NCBI GenBank assembly: GCA_944323335.1
Contig: CALUSB010000002.1
Location: 1-64,000 of the forward strand
Length of the DNA stretch: 64,000 bases
Direction: 5' to 3'
DNA from: Candidatus Gastranaerophilales bacterium
GTDB taxonomy: Bacteria; Cyanobacteriota; Vampirovibrionia; Gastranaerophilales; Gastranaerophilaceae
A program made the translations under genes and the position numbers. The notes below the pieces were generated by a model, which was not told the origin of the DNA, searched no databases, and worked only from the letters and a program-made list of their open reading frames with translations. Every line of letters starts with the position of its first letter. Within the stretch, counting starts at the first letter, position 1. This document shows, one piece after another, positions 44,444 to 53,499 of the stretch.

Positions 44444-44895
44444 TATTCTTCACCGTTTTCCTTTAATTCTTTCTGTTCTTTTTTGCTTAGCGGTTCGCCT
44501 GCAACTACAAGCTTTTCAAAGCCTGCATTTTGAGCACTTCTCATTATTTTCATAATATCGGAACTTTTTGCTTTTTCGTCAGCTTTTACAACAACCTCTT
44601 TTTTATCAAGGTTGGCGATTAATGCCGCAAGGTCACCCTCGAGCTTTTCTTCGTCCGTTCTCTCGCCGTTTAGAAACATCTCGCCCTCTTTGGTAAGTGA
44701 CACTGTGGCATTTTTTTCCTCAATACTTACACCTGAGTTGATTTCGGGAATTACAATGTTTTTATCAAGTGACTGAAAACTTGGTGCTATAACCATCATA
44801 ATGATTAAAAGCACAAGGAAAATATCAGTCAAAGGTGTGATATTTATTTCGTTAAATACCGGTTTTTTGCCGTCAGCATTGAGTTTAATTGCCAT
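44443..44895 (-). CDS. ExbD/TolR family protein, copy a
   Basis: A 150-residue ExbD protein with the same membrane segment as copy b (FNEINITPLTDIFLVLLI) and the key aspartate, followed by a longer periplasmic domain and a K/E-rich tail. GAGGT lies before the ATG. It lies 12 nt after exbB. Two different ExbD proteins beside one ExbB suggest a hetero-ExbD motor or use with two partners. Confidence 0.93.
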   Translation of the reverse strand: MAIKLNADGKKPVFNEINITPLTDIFLVLLIIMMVIAPSFQSLDKNIVIPEINSGVSIEEKNATVSLTKEGEMFLNGERTDEEKLEGDLAALIANLDKKEVVVKADEKAKSSDIMKIMRSAQNAGFEKLVVAGEPLSKKEQKELKENGEE

Positions 44896-44907
44896 TTTTA
44901 CCTCAAA

Positions 44908-45555
44908 TTATAGGGCTATTGTGCCTGATTCGTCTACTTTAACTTCTTCATCAGAGTCAATGAAGCTTAAAAATACGAGTTTAATTAATTTAAAATCGCT
45001 TTCAAAGCGAGAAACTACAGTTTGGAAATAGTTGTATAGTACAACCGCAACGATTGCAACGCCAAGACCAAAGGCTGTAGCAATAAGAGCTGAAGCGATA
45101 CCTGTTGCAACTGCAGCAGATTGGTTACCTTGAACTGCCAAATCTTGGAAAGTGTATAGGATACGAACAACCGTACCGAACAAACCTAAGAACGGAGCTA
45201 CACCGCCGACTGTTCCAAGAATAGTCAGACCTTTTTCAAGTTTTCTTGTTGCAAGGCTTGATGAGATGTCATAGGCTCTTGAGAAACCTGAGCGTTGTTC
45301 CGTGTAAATTCTAAGACCTTCATCAACCATTTCGCTTATAATGCCTCCAAGCTGAACAGAAGCTCTTTGTGCTGCGCCAATATTGTTTTTAACAAGCGCT
45401 TTTTGAAGTGTTTGAATAAATTCGCCAATGTTACGGTCGTTTTTCTTGTAGTAGCAAAATCTGTTGATTGCAACTGCGATTGTAAGAATTGAGCAAATGA
45501 ATATGGGGGTAAGTACCGGCCAATCCATTTTAATTGATTCTAAAAAAAGTTCCAT
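44908..45555 (-). CDS. exbB: ExbB/TolQ/MotA family proton channel protein
   Basis: A 215-residue inner-membrane protein with three transmembrane segments (about 13-32, 110-133 and 145-170) and a cytoplasmic loop in between. The second and third carry the family's GTVGGVAPFLGLFGTV and IASALIATAFGLGVAI signatures, which line the proton path around ExbD. Length fits ExbB/TolQ. GAGGAT precedes the ATG. It lies between the TonB-like gene and exbD copy a. Confidence 0.93.
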   Translation of the reverse strand: MELFLESIKMDWPVLTPIFICSILTIAVAINRFCYYKKNDRNIGEFIQTLQKALVKNNIGAAQRASVQLGGIISEMVDEGLRIYTEQRSGFSRAYDISSSLATRKLEKGLTILGTVGGVAPFLGLFGTVVRILYTFQDLAVQGNQSAAVATGIASALIATAFGLGVAIVAVVLYNYFQTVVSRFESDFKLIKLVFLSFIDSDEEVKVDESGTIAL

Positions 45556-45579
45556 AGTTATATCCTCATTTTTCTGTTT

Positions 45580-46761
45580 TTATCTGTAACTTGCGCCAAG
45601 CACGTTATAGTCAAACGTGAAGTCTATTTCTATACTGTTTCCTTTATATTCGGGAGGAAGCGGTTTAAAAGGAGCAGTAAGCTCGACCGCTGCCCTTGCT
45701 GCAGCGTCAGAGAGTGGCTGACCTGAGCTTTTTATTGTTTGAATTGAAAGCAGTCTGCCGTCACGTCCTATTTTGAACAATAGTACTACGCGCTTGCTCT
45801 GGTCGCCTTTTGGAGGGTTCCAGTTTCTTTTAATTCTCGCCTCAAGGTCGCGCATATACGGACCCCAGTTGGGTTGTTTAATTGCATCAATTCCGGGAGG
45901 GCCTGACGGGTTGCCGGGGCCGGGGTTGCCTACGTTACCGCCTGAGTACCCTGAACCTCTTGAACCTGAAGAGCCTCTTGAGGCCGATGAGCCTGAAGAT
46001 GAGCCTTTAGATGCTGAAAACTGAGGTGCGGGCATTCCTGAGCGACCTGTTCCGCTTGATGAGCCGCCTGAGGCGCTGCTTGAGCCTGATTTAGAGCCAT
46101 ACGTGGGCGCAGGGCCTACGGGTGCTGTGCTTTTGGGCACTGCTATAGAAAACGGGCTCTTTGGCACTTGTGAAAGCTTTGGAGCTTGTGCTTTTGGCGG
46201 TGCAACCAACGGTTTAAAACTCGGTTTAAAGCTCGGAGACGGAGCTTTAACAGGTTGCGGTTTTGCGGGAGCTTTTTGCACAGGTTTTTGTGTCACCTGC
46301 TTTGTAACAGTTTTTTGCGGCGCGGGCGCTTGTTTTTTGGGCTGCTGTACTTTTTTAGGCGCAGAAGAGGGGGAAGCTACGGATTTTTTAGTAGCTTTTG
46401 AGGGAGCGCTCGGCATTGATACAACCCTTTTTGGGTCATGTTTTCCGCCTGCTCTTGAGTTTTTGTCAGAGCGGTATTTTGTGTTTTTGTTTATAGGCAT
46501 TGCCTCGTTTTGAGTTATGACAAATTCAATATCTCTTGGTTTCATCTGTGGTTTTTGGATTAAATTCAAGCTTATCGCATAAGCTATGAGCGCCCAGATG
46601 ATAAAAAAGACAAGAGGATGAAGTATGGCAGAGAGCAAAAGAGAGTTTCTCATTGATACTTCGTCGCTATAATCATCAAACATATTAGGAAGTGTTTTTA
46701 TTTCACCATCTAATGTGTCGTCAAAATCGTCAATATTAAATCTGTTTCTAAGTTGTGTCAT
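45580..46761 (-). CDS. TonB-like energy transducer
   Basis: A 393-residue protein with a cytoplasmic N-terminus of about 40 residues, one transmembrane helix (about 42-65, LLSAILHPLVFFIIWALIAYA), a P/K-rich rigid linker (about 120-200), a G/S-rich linker (about 220-300) and a TonB C-terminal domain (RIKRNWNPP...VVLLFKIGRDG, AARAAVELTAPFKPLPPEY). It should transmit force from ExbB-ExbD to outer-membrane partners. The linker is long enough to reach across the periplasm. No TonB-dependent receptor is encoded nearby. Confidence 0.92.
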   Translation of the reverse strand: MTQLRNRFNIDDFDDTLDGEIKTLPNMFDDYSDEVSMRNSLLLSAILHPLVFFIIWALIAYAISLNLIQKPQMKPRDIEFVITQNEAMPINKNTKYRSDKNSRAGGKHDPKRVVSMPSAPSKATKKSVASPSSAPKKVQQPKKQAPAPQKTVTKQVTQKPVQKAPAKPQPVKAPSPSFKPSFKPLVAPPKAQAPKLSQVPKSPFSIAVPKSTAPVGPAPTYGSKSGSSSASGGSSSGTGRSGMPAPQFSASKGSSSGSSASRGSSGSRGSGYSGGNVGNPGPGNPSGPPGIDAIKQPNWGPYMRDLEARIKRNWNPPKGDQSKRVVLLFKIGRDGRLLSIQTIKSSGQPLSDAAARAAVELTAPFKPLPPEYKGNSIEIDFTFDYNVLGASYR

Positions 46762-46839
46762 ATTTTCTCGTTTGTTGTACTTTTGGGTTAATTGTCGAAT
46801 AAATTATTTTAAAATAAATTAGCCGATTTACTATTTTTA

Positions 46840-47544
46840 TTAATAACCGCTTGGTGCGCTTATTGTAACGGGTTGGTCAAAGTAAAGCTCAATGGTTGCA
46901 TTAGCGGGTATTTCAACATCTTCACCGGATTGTCTTGCAGCATTTAAAAGCCCGAGGCCTCCACCTACCGCTGTGCCATACACTGCACCTTTACCTACTT
47001 CGCCACCTGACAGCGGCCCCATTATTGTCCCCATAATAGCTCCGCCTGCAGCACCTATTGCGGCATTTTTACCGTAGTCTTTGGCGCTATCCATTGTGGC
47101 TCCGCCTTTTAAAATTCCGCTGCCGTCAGTTGTTGCAATTGTAGCGGTTATTGGGATGTTATACCCTTGAGGTGTTCTTATATTTGTAAAACGGATTTGG
47201 ATTTGTCCGTTTCTGTTACCGATTCCTGCTCTTTTGCATTTTACAATTGTGCCGTTCACGCTTGAACCCGCAGGAGCTATGGTTGTTGAATTGTAGACAA
47301 AATTCTTATCCAGAGTTGCAAAAACACTCATGCCCTCGCTTGAGGTTTGAGAATTCAGTGCTTGTGATAAAACAGCGCTTGTTTTTGTGCCTGCAGGAAT
47401 AAAAACAACATTACCCTTAAGTGAGCTGTACTGTTTGTTTGAAACATCGTAAGAGTAGTTTGAAGCTGCATAAGATACGCTTAAACAAAATACACAAGAA
47501 CTAAGTAGTGCAAAGCATACACCTCTTTTAAGTATATTTCCCAT
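46840..47544 (-). CDS. Exported glycine-zipper protein, VirB10/TrbI-like beta domain
   Basis: A 234-residue protein starting MGNILKRGVCFALLSSCVFC, a signal peptide with cleavage near SYA-AS. The start is set by AAGGAGGAG 5 nt before ATG 47544. A beta-rich core (VVFIPAGTKTSAVLSQAL ... TTIAPAGSSVNGTIVKCKRA) resembles the TrbI/VirB10 barrel, followed by a glycine-zipper stretch (IGAAGGAIMGTIMGP...VGGGLGLL) able to insert in or assemble on membranes. It is paralogous to the next upstream gene. A 65-nt gap separates it from that gene and 78 nt from the TonB-like gene. Function unknown; an outer-membrane channel or plug is possible. Confidence 0.7.
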   Translation of the reverse strand: MGNILKRGVCFALLSSCVFCLSVSYAASNYSYDVSNKQYSSLKGNVVFIPAGTKTSAVLSQALNSQTSSEGMSVFATLDKNFVYNSTTIAPAGSSVNGTIVKCKRAGIGNRNGQIQIRFTNIRTPQGYNIPITATIATTDGSGILKGGATMDSAKDYGKNAAIGAAGGAIMGTIMGPLSGGEVGKGAVYGTAVGGGLGLLNAARQSGEDVEIPANATIELYFDQPVTISAPSGY

Positions 47545-47609
47545 GTCTCCTCCTTTTTTTAATATACAATATAAATTTTGATAGTAAAGTTTAATAAGTA
47601 TTGTAAAAA

Positions 47610-48170
47610 TTAAAATCTTTCTTCGCAATAGTATGGTTTATCTAAAATTATAAACAATTTTTGTCCCGGTGCAACCCCTCTGTGCTGTCCGTACTCATAT
47701 TCTCCGCTAGGCACCCACTGGGTTGTGCCTGACCAGTGCCACCTTGATTGATAAAGATGTGCCATTTTATTGTATGAGGCGGGCGGGGCAAGTTCTCCGC
47801 CTAATATGTCGCTTGTTCCGTTGCTTATTCTGCCTTCAAATTCTCTTGTTGTGCCGTCGGGCAGAATGATGTGAGTTATTTTAAAACTGATTGCCGCATT
47901 TACCCCCTTTACAGGCATTTTTAGCATACTCACATATCCTACAAAAACAGAGTTTTTGGGTACAATATTGGTTTCATTCACCCAAACATCCGCAGGTGAT
48001 ACAAAATACACCCTGTCGCCTTCTTGCAGGGTTTCCGTTGAGAGTACTTTTTTGGCATTAACAAGTACAAAAGCGCCCTTATCAAGCTTTACCATATTTT
48101 GAGCACTAGTTGATAAGATTGATATAAATACTGCCAGAGCGGCTATTGCTAAAACAACTATTCTTTTCAT
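47610..48170 (-). CDS. Exported beta-domain protein, paralogue of its neighbour
   Basis: A 186-residue protein with a signal peptide (MKRIVVLAIAALAVFISILSTSAQ, cut after SAQ or TSA). The core KKVLSTETLQEGDRVYFVS ... TNIVPKNSVFVGYVSMLK ... FKITHIILPDGTTREFEGRI aligns with the core of the 46840-47544 protein, and both end in ...P-x(5-6)-hhhDxP. It lacks the glycine zipper. It is the first gene of the minus-strand run leading to TonB/ExbBD and AsmA. A weak TTGCAA-16-TAATAT pair ends seven nt before its ATG. Confidence 0.7.
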   Translation of the reverse strand: MKRIVVLAIAALAVFISILSTSAQNMVKLDKGAFVLVNAKKVLSTETLQEGDRVYFVSPADVWVNETNIVPKNSVFVGYVSMLKMPVKGVNAAISFKITHIILPDGTTREFEGRISNGTSDILGGELAPPASYNKMAHLYQSRWHWSGTTQWVPSGEYEYGQHRGVAPGQKLFIILDKPYYCEERF

Positions 48171-48231
48171 AATTATAATATTAAGCTATTTTTTCACTTT
48201 TGCAAAAAGAAATTAATAAATATGAAGAATT

Positions 48232-48260
48232 TTTACTGTATTAAATTTACAATATATAAT
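48232..48260 (+). promoter_or_regulatory. Promoter of AsmA-like protein 2, predicted leaderless
   Basis: TTTACT (48232-48237), 17 nt, TATAAT (48255-48260), ending seven nt before the ATG at 48268. No SD is present. It is divergent from the secreted-protein gene 97 nt away. Confidence 0.6.
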
Positions 48261-48267
48261 TATTACC

Positions 48268-51200
48268 ATGGTTTTTTGGCTTAAAAACAATTTAAAAAAG
48301 ATTTTAATAACACTGGGGGGTCTTATAGCCCTTATTATTGTTCTTTATTTATCTTTAGGGTTGATTGTTACCTCTTTTTTGGATGTTGAAAAAATACAAT
48401 CATCGATAAAAAAAGCAACCGGACTTGATATCCTTCTTGAAAAGCCTGCTATTAAGACTATGCCTGACCTGTCGCTTGTTATAAAGGCAAATGACCTTAA
48501 AGTGGGCATAAAAAGCGAGAATAAAGTTTTTTTTGCCGCAAGTAAACCCAACTTAAGAGTAAGGGTTCTTCCTTTTTTATTTAAAAAGTTATCCGTAGCG
48601 GAGTTTGAGTCTGACAAGCTCAAAATTAACGTATCAAGAGATAAAAATTCTGTTTTTGATTTTGAAAAATTTTTGCCAAAAGAGGTAAAAACTCCCCTTA
48701 AACTAAGTTTTTCTAATACTAAAGTAAATGTAAATAAAGCAGATGTAGAATTTTTAGACTATAAACAGTCAAAAAAAGTACTTTTAAGCTCTGATAATTT
48801 TAGAATTTTTGAATATTCCGACAACAAAAAAATAAAGTCTGATGTTAGTGCTTTATTTAAAATCTGTGACTTAAACACAAGTGTTTGCAATGTTTCGGAA
48901 TTGTCTTTAAAATCAGACTTGAAACTGCCTTTAATTAAACATATTGATGAAGATAAAAGTTATCTGGATATGTCATTTGGCGATTTTTCTTTATCTTCAA
49001 TCAGCCCGTATGTAAATGAATTTTCTCCGATTAAATTTAAAAAATTTAGCGGCAATATTGCTTTTGATACCAAAAAGATTGAGGGTGTTTACAGGACAAA
49101 CATCAAAACAAAATCGATTGATGTTGAATTTCCGTATAACAATAAAAAAAGTAATATCCTGCTGGAGGGAATTTCTAACGGAGTATTTAAAACTAAATTT
49201 GAAAATGATAAAGTACTTATTTCTGATTCGTCATTTGTATCGGACGGTATAAATACCGAGTTTTCAGGTGAGATAAAAAAATACAAAACAAAAAAACCCT
49301 CGCCAAATCTTGATATAAAAATCAATAACAGTGACTTTTTAAAACTTGTGCAACTTGTGCCCGCGGGATTTGTTGTCTATAAAACAGATGTAATTAATGA
49401 ACTTATAAAAGCTCGCCCATACGCCCGAGTTGAGGGAGGACTTAATATTTCAAAAAACTTTACAACGCCTGATGTTACGGGAAGTTTAAAGATTTTTGAT
49501 ATTTATCTGTTTAGTAAACCCGTAGGTTTTTCTCCTGCTGTTGCTTTGTGTGATTTTATCGGTGATAAGGTAAAAGTAGACGTCAGAGTTGACGCTCCGA
49601 ATTCTCAATATGTCAAAGTCAAGGGTGTATCAGAACTCTATGGCAGACAATCGGGCGAATATGACATTATATCTTCTGAAAACGTAAATCTTGCTTTTGC
49701 TCATAAGTATCTTATTCCCGTTCAAAGAGTAATTGGCTTTAAACTTGGGCCACTGCCTTTTATGAAAATTGAGGGCAGCGGAAAAATTCATATTGTTGCA
49801 AAAGGCACAATTTATGATGCTCTTGTTGACGGTAAGTTCTTTGGTAAAAATATAAAAGCATCTTTAGACGGGCTAAATGCTCCTTTGTCTGATGGGAAAA
49901 TTGAGCTTGATTTTAACGGTAAGGTAATAAATATCGTAAATACTTCCGCAAAAATCTTTGACGGTACATTTTTAATTTCAGGTTTTGCTGATGATTACGG
50001 GAATATTAATATAAAATCTGATGTAAAAAATGTTTCCGCCAACAGTTTGCTTGCAGCTGCAAAAACAAGTGAAATCATAAAACCCAGAACGGGCGATTTA
50101 TCAAAAATAAAAAGTGCAAAAGGAAAGTGTGACCTTAGTGTTATTTTAAAAGGAAAAGCAAAAAGCCTTGAGGGGCTTGATTTTCTTGATGATATTTTAC
50201 CTGCAGGTAATATCGTATTTAAAAATGTTGCTGCGGTTATTTATCCTAATATTAAGGTGTCGTCAACTAACGGGGAAGTTATTTTTGACAAGGATTACAA
50301 AATTAATCTAAAAACTCTCTACAAAAACTCTCGGGTGGCGGTTAACGGTATTTTAACACCTGATAAACTCGATTTGTCGGATAAAAACACAAAAGTAAAA
50401 GTTGATGTTGTATCTGATGCAGAGAAAATGCGCTACAGTGACATTTTAGAGCTTGTGCGTGAGCAAAATTATTTTAACGATAAAAACTTAAAGTTTGCAA
50501 TAAATCACCTGCCGCTGGGCGCTATTGATTTTATTTTTGATACAAAAATTGCAGCCAAGGGTACAATTCCAGTGCAATTTAGTCTTAAGGATTTGTCAAA
50601 ACTTTCTCTTGACGGCTCTTTTGCACCTCTGAACAGTGAATTTTCAAAAAATATAAAGTTTAAAAGCGGCACATACAAAATCGAAAAACAAAAGATAAAA
50701 ATACAAAATTCTAATATTTCGGTATTTAATTCAAATATTTACTCTAATGGTACGCTGGAAAATATATTCTTAAAACCGCAGCTAAACCTTGCACTTAAGG
50801 CACAATCAGTTCCAATGAGTAATTTAGGTGGAATGTCGGAGTATACTAATATTGCTTTCTTTAAGTCTTTACTGTCCGATTTTACGGATTATAAAGGCAG
50901 TGCAAATATTGATGTTAATGTTAAAAAGAATATTCCAAGGGGGCGTATCACTTTTGATAATGTTAGTGCATATAACTCCAAACAAGAGCTTTCTCTTGTT
51001 TTAAAAAGCGGCGGGATAAAGTTTTTGGGCAATAAACTTATAATTGACGCACTTAATTTTGCATACGGCAATACTCCTTTGTATTTTAATGCATCAGTTC
51101 AAAATTACCTGAGTAAGTACCCTGTCTTTAGTGCAACATTTACCACAAATATAGACGAAGTAGCTGCAGATAAGCTTATTAACCCGTATTTAACATATCC

Positions 51201-52809
51201 GCTAAAGGTCAGAGGTGAGGTAATTTTAAAAGGTAAAATAAAAGGCGGGCTAAATGATTATTCGTTATTTACCAATTTAGAGCTGCCAAAAGATACCGAT
51301 ATTTCATATATGGGCGCTAATCTTGGCGATTTGAACTATGATAGAGAGTTTGATGCAAAAATTGATTTTTCAAAAAACACTGCAAAAATAAACGATGCTA
51401 AGTATATAAAATACGTTACTTCGCTTAATAACAAGCCTACGGCAGTAACTGCTCTAAAGGTCGATGGAAAAGTGGTTTCAAATTCAGCTAAGCTCTCTTT
51501 TGATAATTTGCATATAGTTACACCAAGTCCGCTTACCGCTAGGATTTTTAATGTAATATTTAAAAAATCAGTTCTTAAACAAGGTCAGTTTAGTTGTGAT
51601 ATGCGCTTAAACGGCAATGTCCTTATGCCACATGCGACCGGAGAAATTAAATTTAGGGATATCAATATTCCTCTTTATAACACAAAAATTAACGATATGG
51701 ATTTTGATATCAAAAAAGATGTCATCCATGCAATGTTTAGAGGAAAAACTTTTGATTCTGACGTTGATATAACAGCCGATATAAAAAATAAACAGACTTT
51801 TCCTATTGTGTTAAACAATCTCGATATAAAATCCAAAAAAACAAGTCTGTCAGGTTTGTTTGAGGGAATTTCTCAAATTCCTAGAGGTTCATCCGACATA
51901 GTTCCCGACCAGCCTATTGTCTTTAGACCGCAAGACCTTGTAGTGCTAAAAGGAAGTGCTTTTGCTGATGTGGTTGAGTTTAACAACATAAAAGCAACGG
52001 ATATGAAAGCAAGTTTTTCTAATCCTACAGGTTTTGAGTTTAATATTGATAATATAGAGTTTGATATTGCAGGAGGCAAGGTTGTTTCAAAGGGTAAGTT
52101 TGACGTTGTATCGCTGCTTTTTGATATTGACTCTCTTGTTTATGACTGTGATGCAAATTTACTTTCAGATAGTTTCTTGGGACTTAAAAATCAAATATTT
52201 GGCAGAGCAAATGCAAAGATTAACCTAAGCGGTAAGGTGCCGCAAAGTCCGGAGGATATAAAATTTGTCAACGGCAGAGTAGAATTTAGCGTAAACGAGG
52301 GTAAAATGCCAAAACTGGGCTCTTTGGAATATCTTTTAAGAGCAGGTAATCTCATTAAAAGCGGATTATTCGGACTGACACTAAATAACCTGATTGAAGT
52401 GTTAACGCCCTACAAAACAGGTGAATTTTCAACAATTAGGGGTAATTTTAAGCTTGCCAGCGCAAAAATAAATTCGCTTGAAATATTTTCAAAGGGTAAA
52501 AACCTGAGCTTATTTATTTATGGTAACTATGACATTATTAATGATGATGCCGACATAGAAATATTAGGCAGATTATCAAAAAATGTCAGCAATGTTTTAG
52601 GCAGATTTGGCAATGCCTCAATTAATTCCTTATTCAATGTATTAACGGGTAATAAGATAAAAGAGGGTGCAAAAAAACAAATAATAGATAACGTAAATAA
52701 AATTCCTCTAATTGAAATATCAGGAGATGACTACAGATTATTTTTGGCAAAAATTAAAGGAAAGCTGAATTCTGATGATTATGTGAAGAGCTTTAACTGG
52801 TTGAACTAG
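48268..52809 (+). CDS. AsmA-like envelope protein 2, 1513 aa
   Basis: A 1513-residue protein with a single N-terminal transmembrane helix (about 10-32, ILITLGGLIALIIVLYLSLGL) and a very long periplasmic beta-rich region, in the AsmA/TamB-like group (DUF3971/AsmA-2-like C-terminus). The C-terminus, from TGEFSTIRGNFKLASAKI to DADIEILGRLSK, matches AsmA-like protein 1. Length is enough to span the periplasm, consistent with a bridge-like lipid carrier. It is divergent from the TonB/ExbBD run and followed 87 nt later by a TPR lipoprotein gene. Specific substrate is unknown. Confidence 0.85.
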   Translation: MVFWLKNNLKKILITLGGLIALIIVLYLSLGLIVTSFLDVEKIQSSIKKATGLDILLEKPAIKTMPDLSLVIKANDLKVGIKSENKVFFAASKPNLRVRVLPFLFKKLSVAEFESDKLKINVSRDKNSVFDFEKFLPKEVKTPLKLSFSNTKVNVNKADVEFLDYKQSKKVLLSSDNFRIFEYSDNKKIKSDVSALFKICDLNTSVCNVSELSLKSDLKLPLIKHIDEDKSYLDMSFGDFSLSSISPYVNEFSPIKFKKFSGNIAFDTKKIEGVYRTNIKTKSIDVEFPYNNKKSNILLEGISNGVFKTKFENDKVLISDSSFVSDGINTEFSGEIKKYKTKKPSPNLDIKINNSDFLKLVQLVPAGFVVYKTDVINELIKARPYARVEGGLNISKNFTTPDVTGSLKIFDIYLFSKPVGFSPAVALCDFIGDKVKVDVRVDAPNSQYVKVKGVSELYGRQSGEYDIISSENVNLAFAHKYLIPVQRVIGFKLGPLPFMKIEGSGKIHIVAKGTIYDALVDGKFFGKNIKASLDGLNAPLSDGKIELDFNGKVINIVNTSAKIFDGTFLISGFADDYGNINIKSDVKNVSANSLLAAAKTSEIIKPRTGDLSKIKSAKGKCDLSVILKGKAKSLEGLDFLDDILPAGNIVFKNVAAVIYPNIKVSSTNGEVIFDKDYKINLKTLYKNSRVAVNGILTPDKLDLSDKNTKVKVDVVSDAEKMRYSDILELVREQNYFNDKNLKFAINHLPLGAIDFIFDTKIAAKGTIPVQFSLKDLSKLSLDGSFAPLNSEFSKNIKFKSGTYKIEKQKIKIQNSNISVFNSNIYSNGTLENIFLKPQLNLALKAQSVPMSNLGGMSEYTNIAFFKSLLSDFTDYKGSANIDVNVKKNIPRGRITFDNVSAYNSKQELSLVLKSGGIKFLGNKLIIDALNFAYGNTPLYFNASVQNYLSKYPVFSATFTTNIDEVAADKLINPYLTYPLKVRGEVILKGKIKGGLNDYSLFTNLELPKDTDISYMGANLGDLNYDREFDAKIDFSKNTAKINDAKYIKYVTSLNNKPTAVTALKVDGKVVSNSAKLSFDNLHIVTPSPLTARIFNVIFKKSVLKQGQFSCDMRLNGNVLMPHATGEIKFRDINIPLYNTKINDMDFDIKKDVIHAMFRGKTFDSDVDITADIKNKQTFPIVLNNLDIKSKKTSLSGLFEGISQIPRGSSDIVPDQPIVFRPQDLVVLKGSAFADVVEFNNIKATDMKASFSNPTGFEFNIDNIEFDIAGGKVVSKGKFDVVSLLFDIDSLVYDCDANLLSDSFLGLKNQIFGRANAKINLSGKVPQSPEDIKFVNGRVEFSVNEGKMPKLGSLEYLLRAGNLIKSGLFGLTLNNLIEVLTPYKTGEFSTIRGNFKLASAKINSLEIFSKGKNLSLFIYGNYDIINDDADIEILGRLSKNVSNVLGRFGNASINSLFNVLTGNKIKEGAKKQIIDNVNKIPLIEISGDDYRLFLAKIKGKLNSDDYVKSFNWLN

Positions 52810-52896
52810 ACCGATTGTACAGGTTAAAAATAAAACTTTACATACTTGATAGAATTAAAATTTGATTATAAAATTTAACACAAAAAGGAATAAAAA

Positions 52897-53499
52897 ATGA
52901 GAAAACTGACATTATTTTTAGCGATTTTATTTGTAAGCGTCCTATGCAGCGCTTGTATAAATAATATTGCAATTCAGGAACTGAATAATAAAGCTCAAGA
53001 ATATATGCAAAAAGGCGATTTTCAAAGCGCTATTTCAAGACTTGAATCAAGCGTTGACCTTGACGGCAGCGTGTTTGAAACAAGATACAACTTAGGAGTT
53101 GCCTACATTAGCGCTCAAGACTTTAAAAAAGCTCAAGAGCAGCTAAAAGAAGCTATTAAAATAAAACCCGATTTTGCGGATTCTTATTATTCTCTTGCGG
53201 TTGCTCAAGAAAGCGACGCACTAAAAGTGCTTGAAGATACTGATGATGAAAACCAAGTTGAGGTTGCAGTTGTTTCTGATGATGAGTATTCTGATTTAAA
53301 AAATATAAGCAAAGAAGATGCTCTGTATATGGTAAATCTTTTACAAGAAGCGGTTAAATCTTATAATAAATATTTAGAACTAAAACCGCAGTCACAAGAT
53401 AGAGAAGATATTTTGGCTCAGGTTGGGTATTTGGAAGAAACTGCATCTAAATACGCTCAAAAATATGAAATAACAAACGGTGCGGAAGAACAACAGTAA
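52897..53499 (+). CDS. TPR-repeat lipoprotein
   Basis: A 200-residue protein with an N-terminal signal (MRKLTLFLAILFVSVLCSAC) ending in a lipobox-like CSAC; the -3 residue is C where L is usual, with L at -4. TPR helices follow: AQEYMQKGDFQSAISRLESS (about 32-52) and YNLGVAYISAQDFKKAQEQL (66-86), then a linker and another repeat KSYNKYLELKP. It is probably a lipidated periplasmic scaffold. AAGGAAT precedes the ATG. lgt, which lipidates such proteins, follows, sharing one nucleotide. Confidence 0.82.
   Translation: MRKLTLFLAILFVSVLCSACINNIAIQELNNKAQEYMQKGDFQSAISRLESSVDLDGSVFETRYNLGVAYISAQDFKKAQEQLKEAIKIKPDFADSYYSLAVAQESDALKVLEDTDDENQVEVAVVSDDEYSDLKNISKEDALYMVNLLQEAVKSYNKYLELKPQSQDREDILAQVGYLEETASKYAQKYEITNGAEEQQ

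Noticed and set aside
46103-46513. A 136-codon open frame on the plus strand inside the TonB-like gene
   Set aside because: It is antisense to the P/K- and G/S-rich linker, whose skewed codons keep the other strand open. Its G/C/F-rich translation matches no family and it has no SD.
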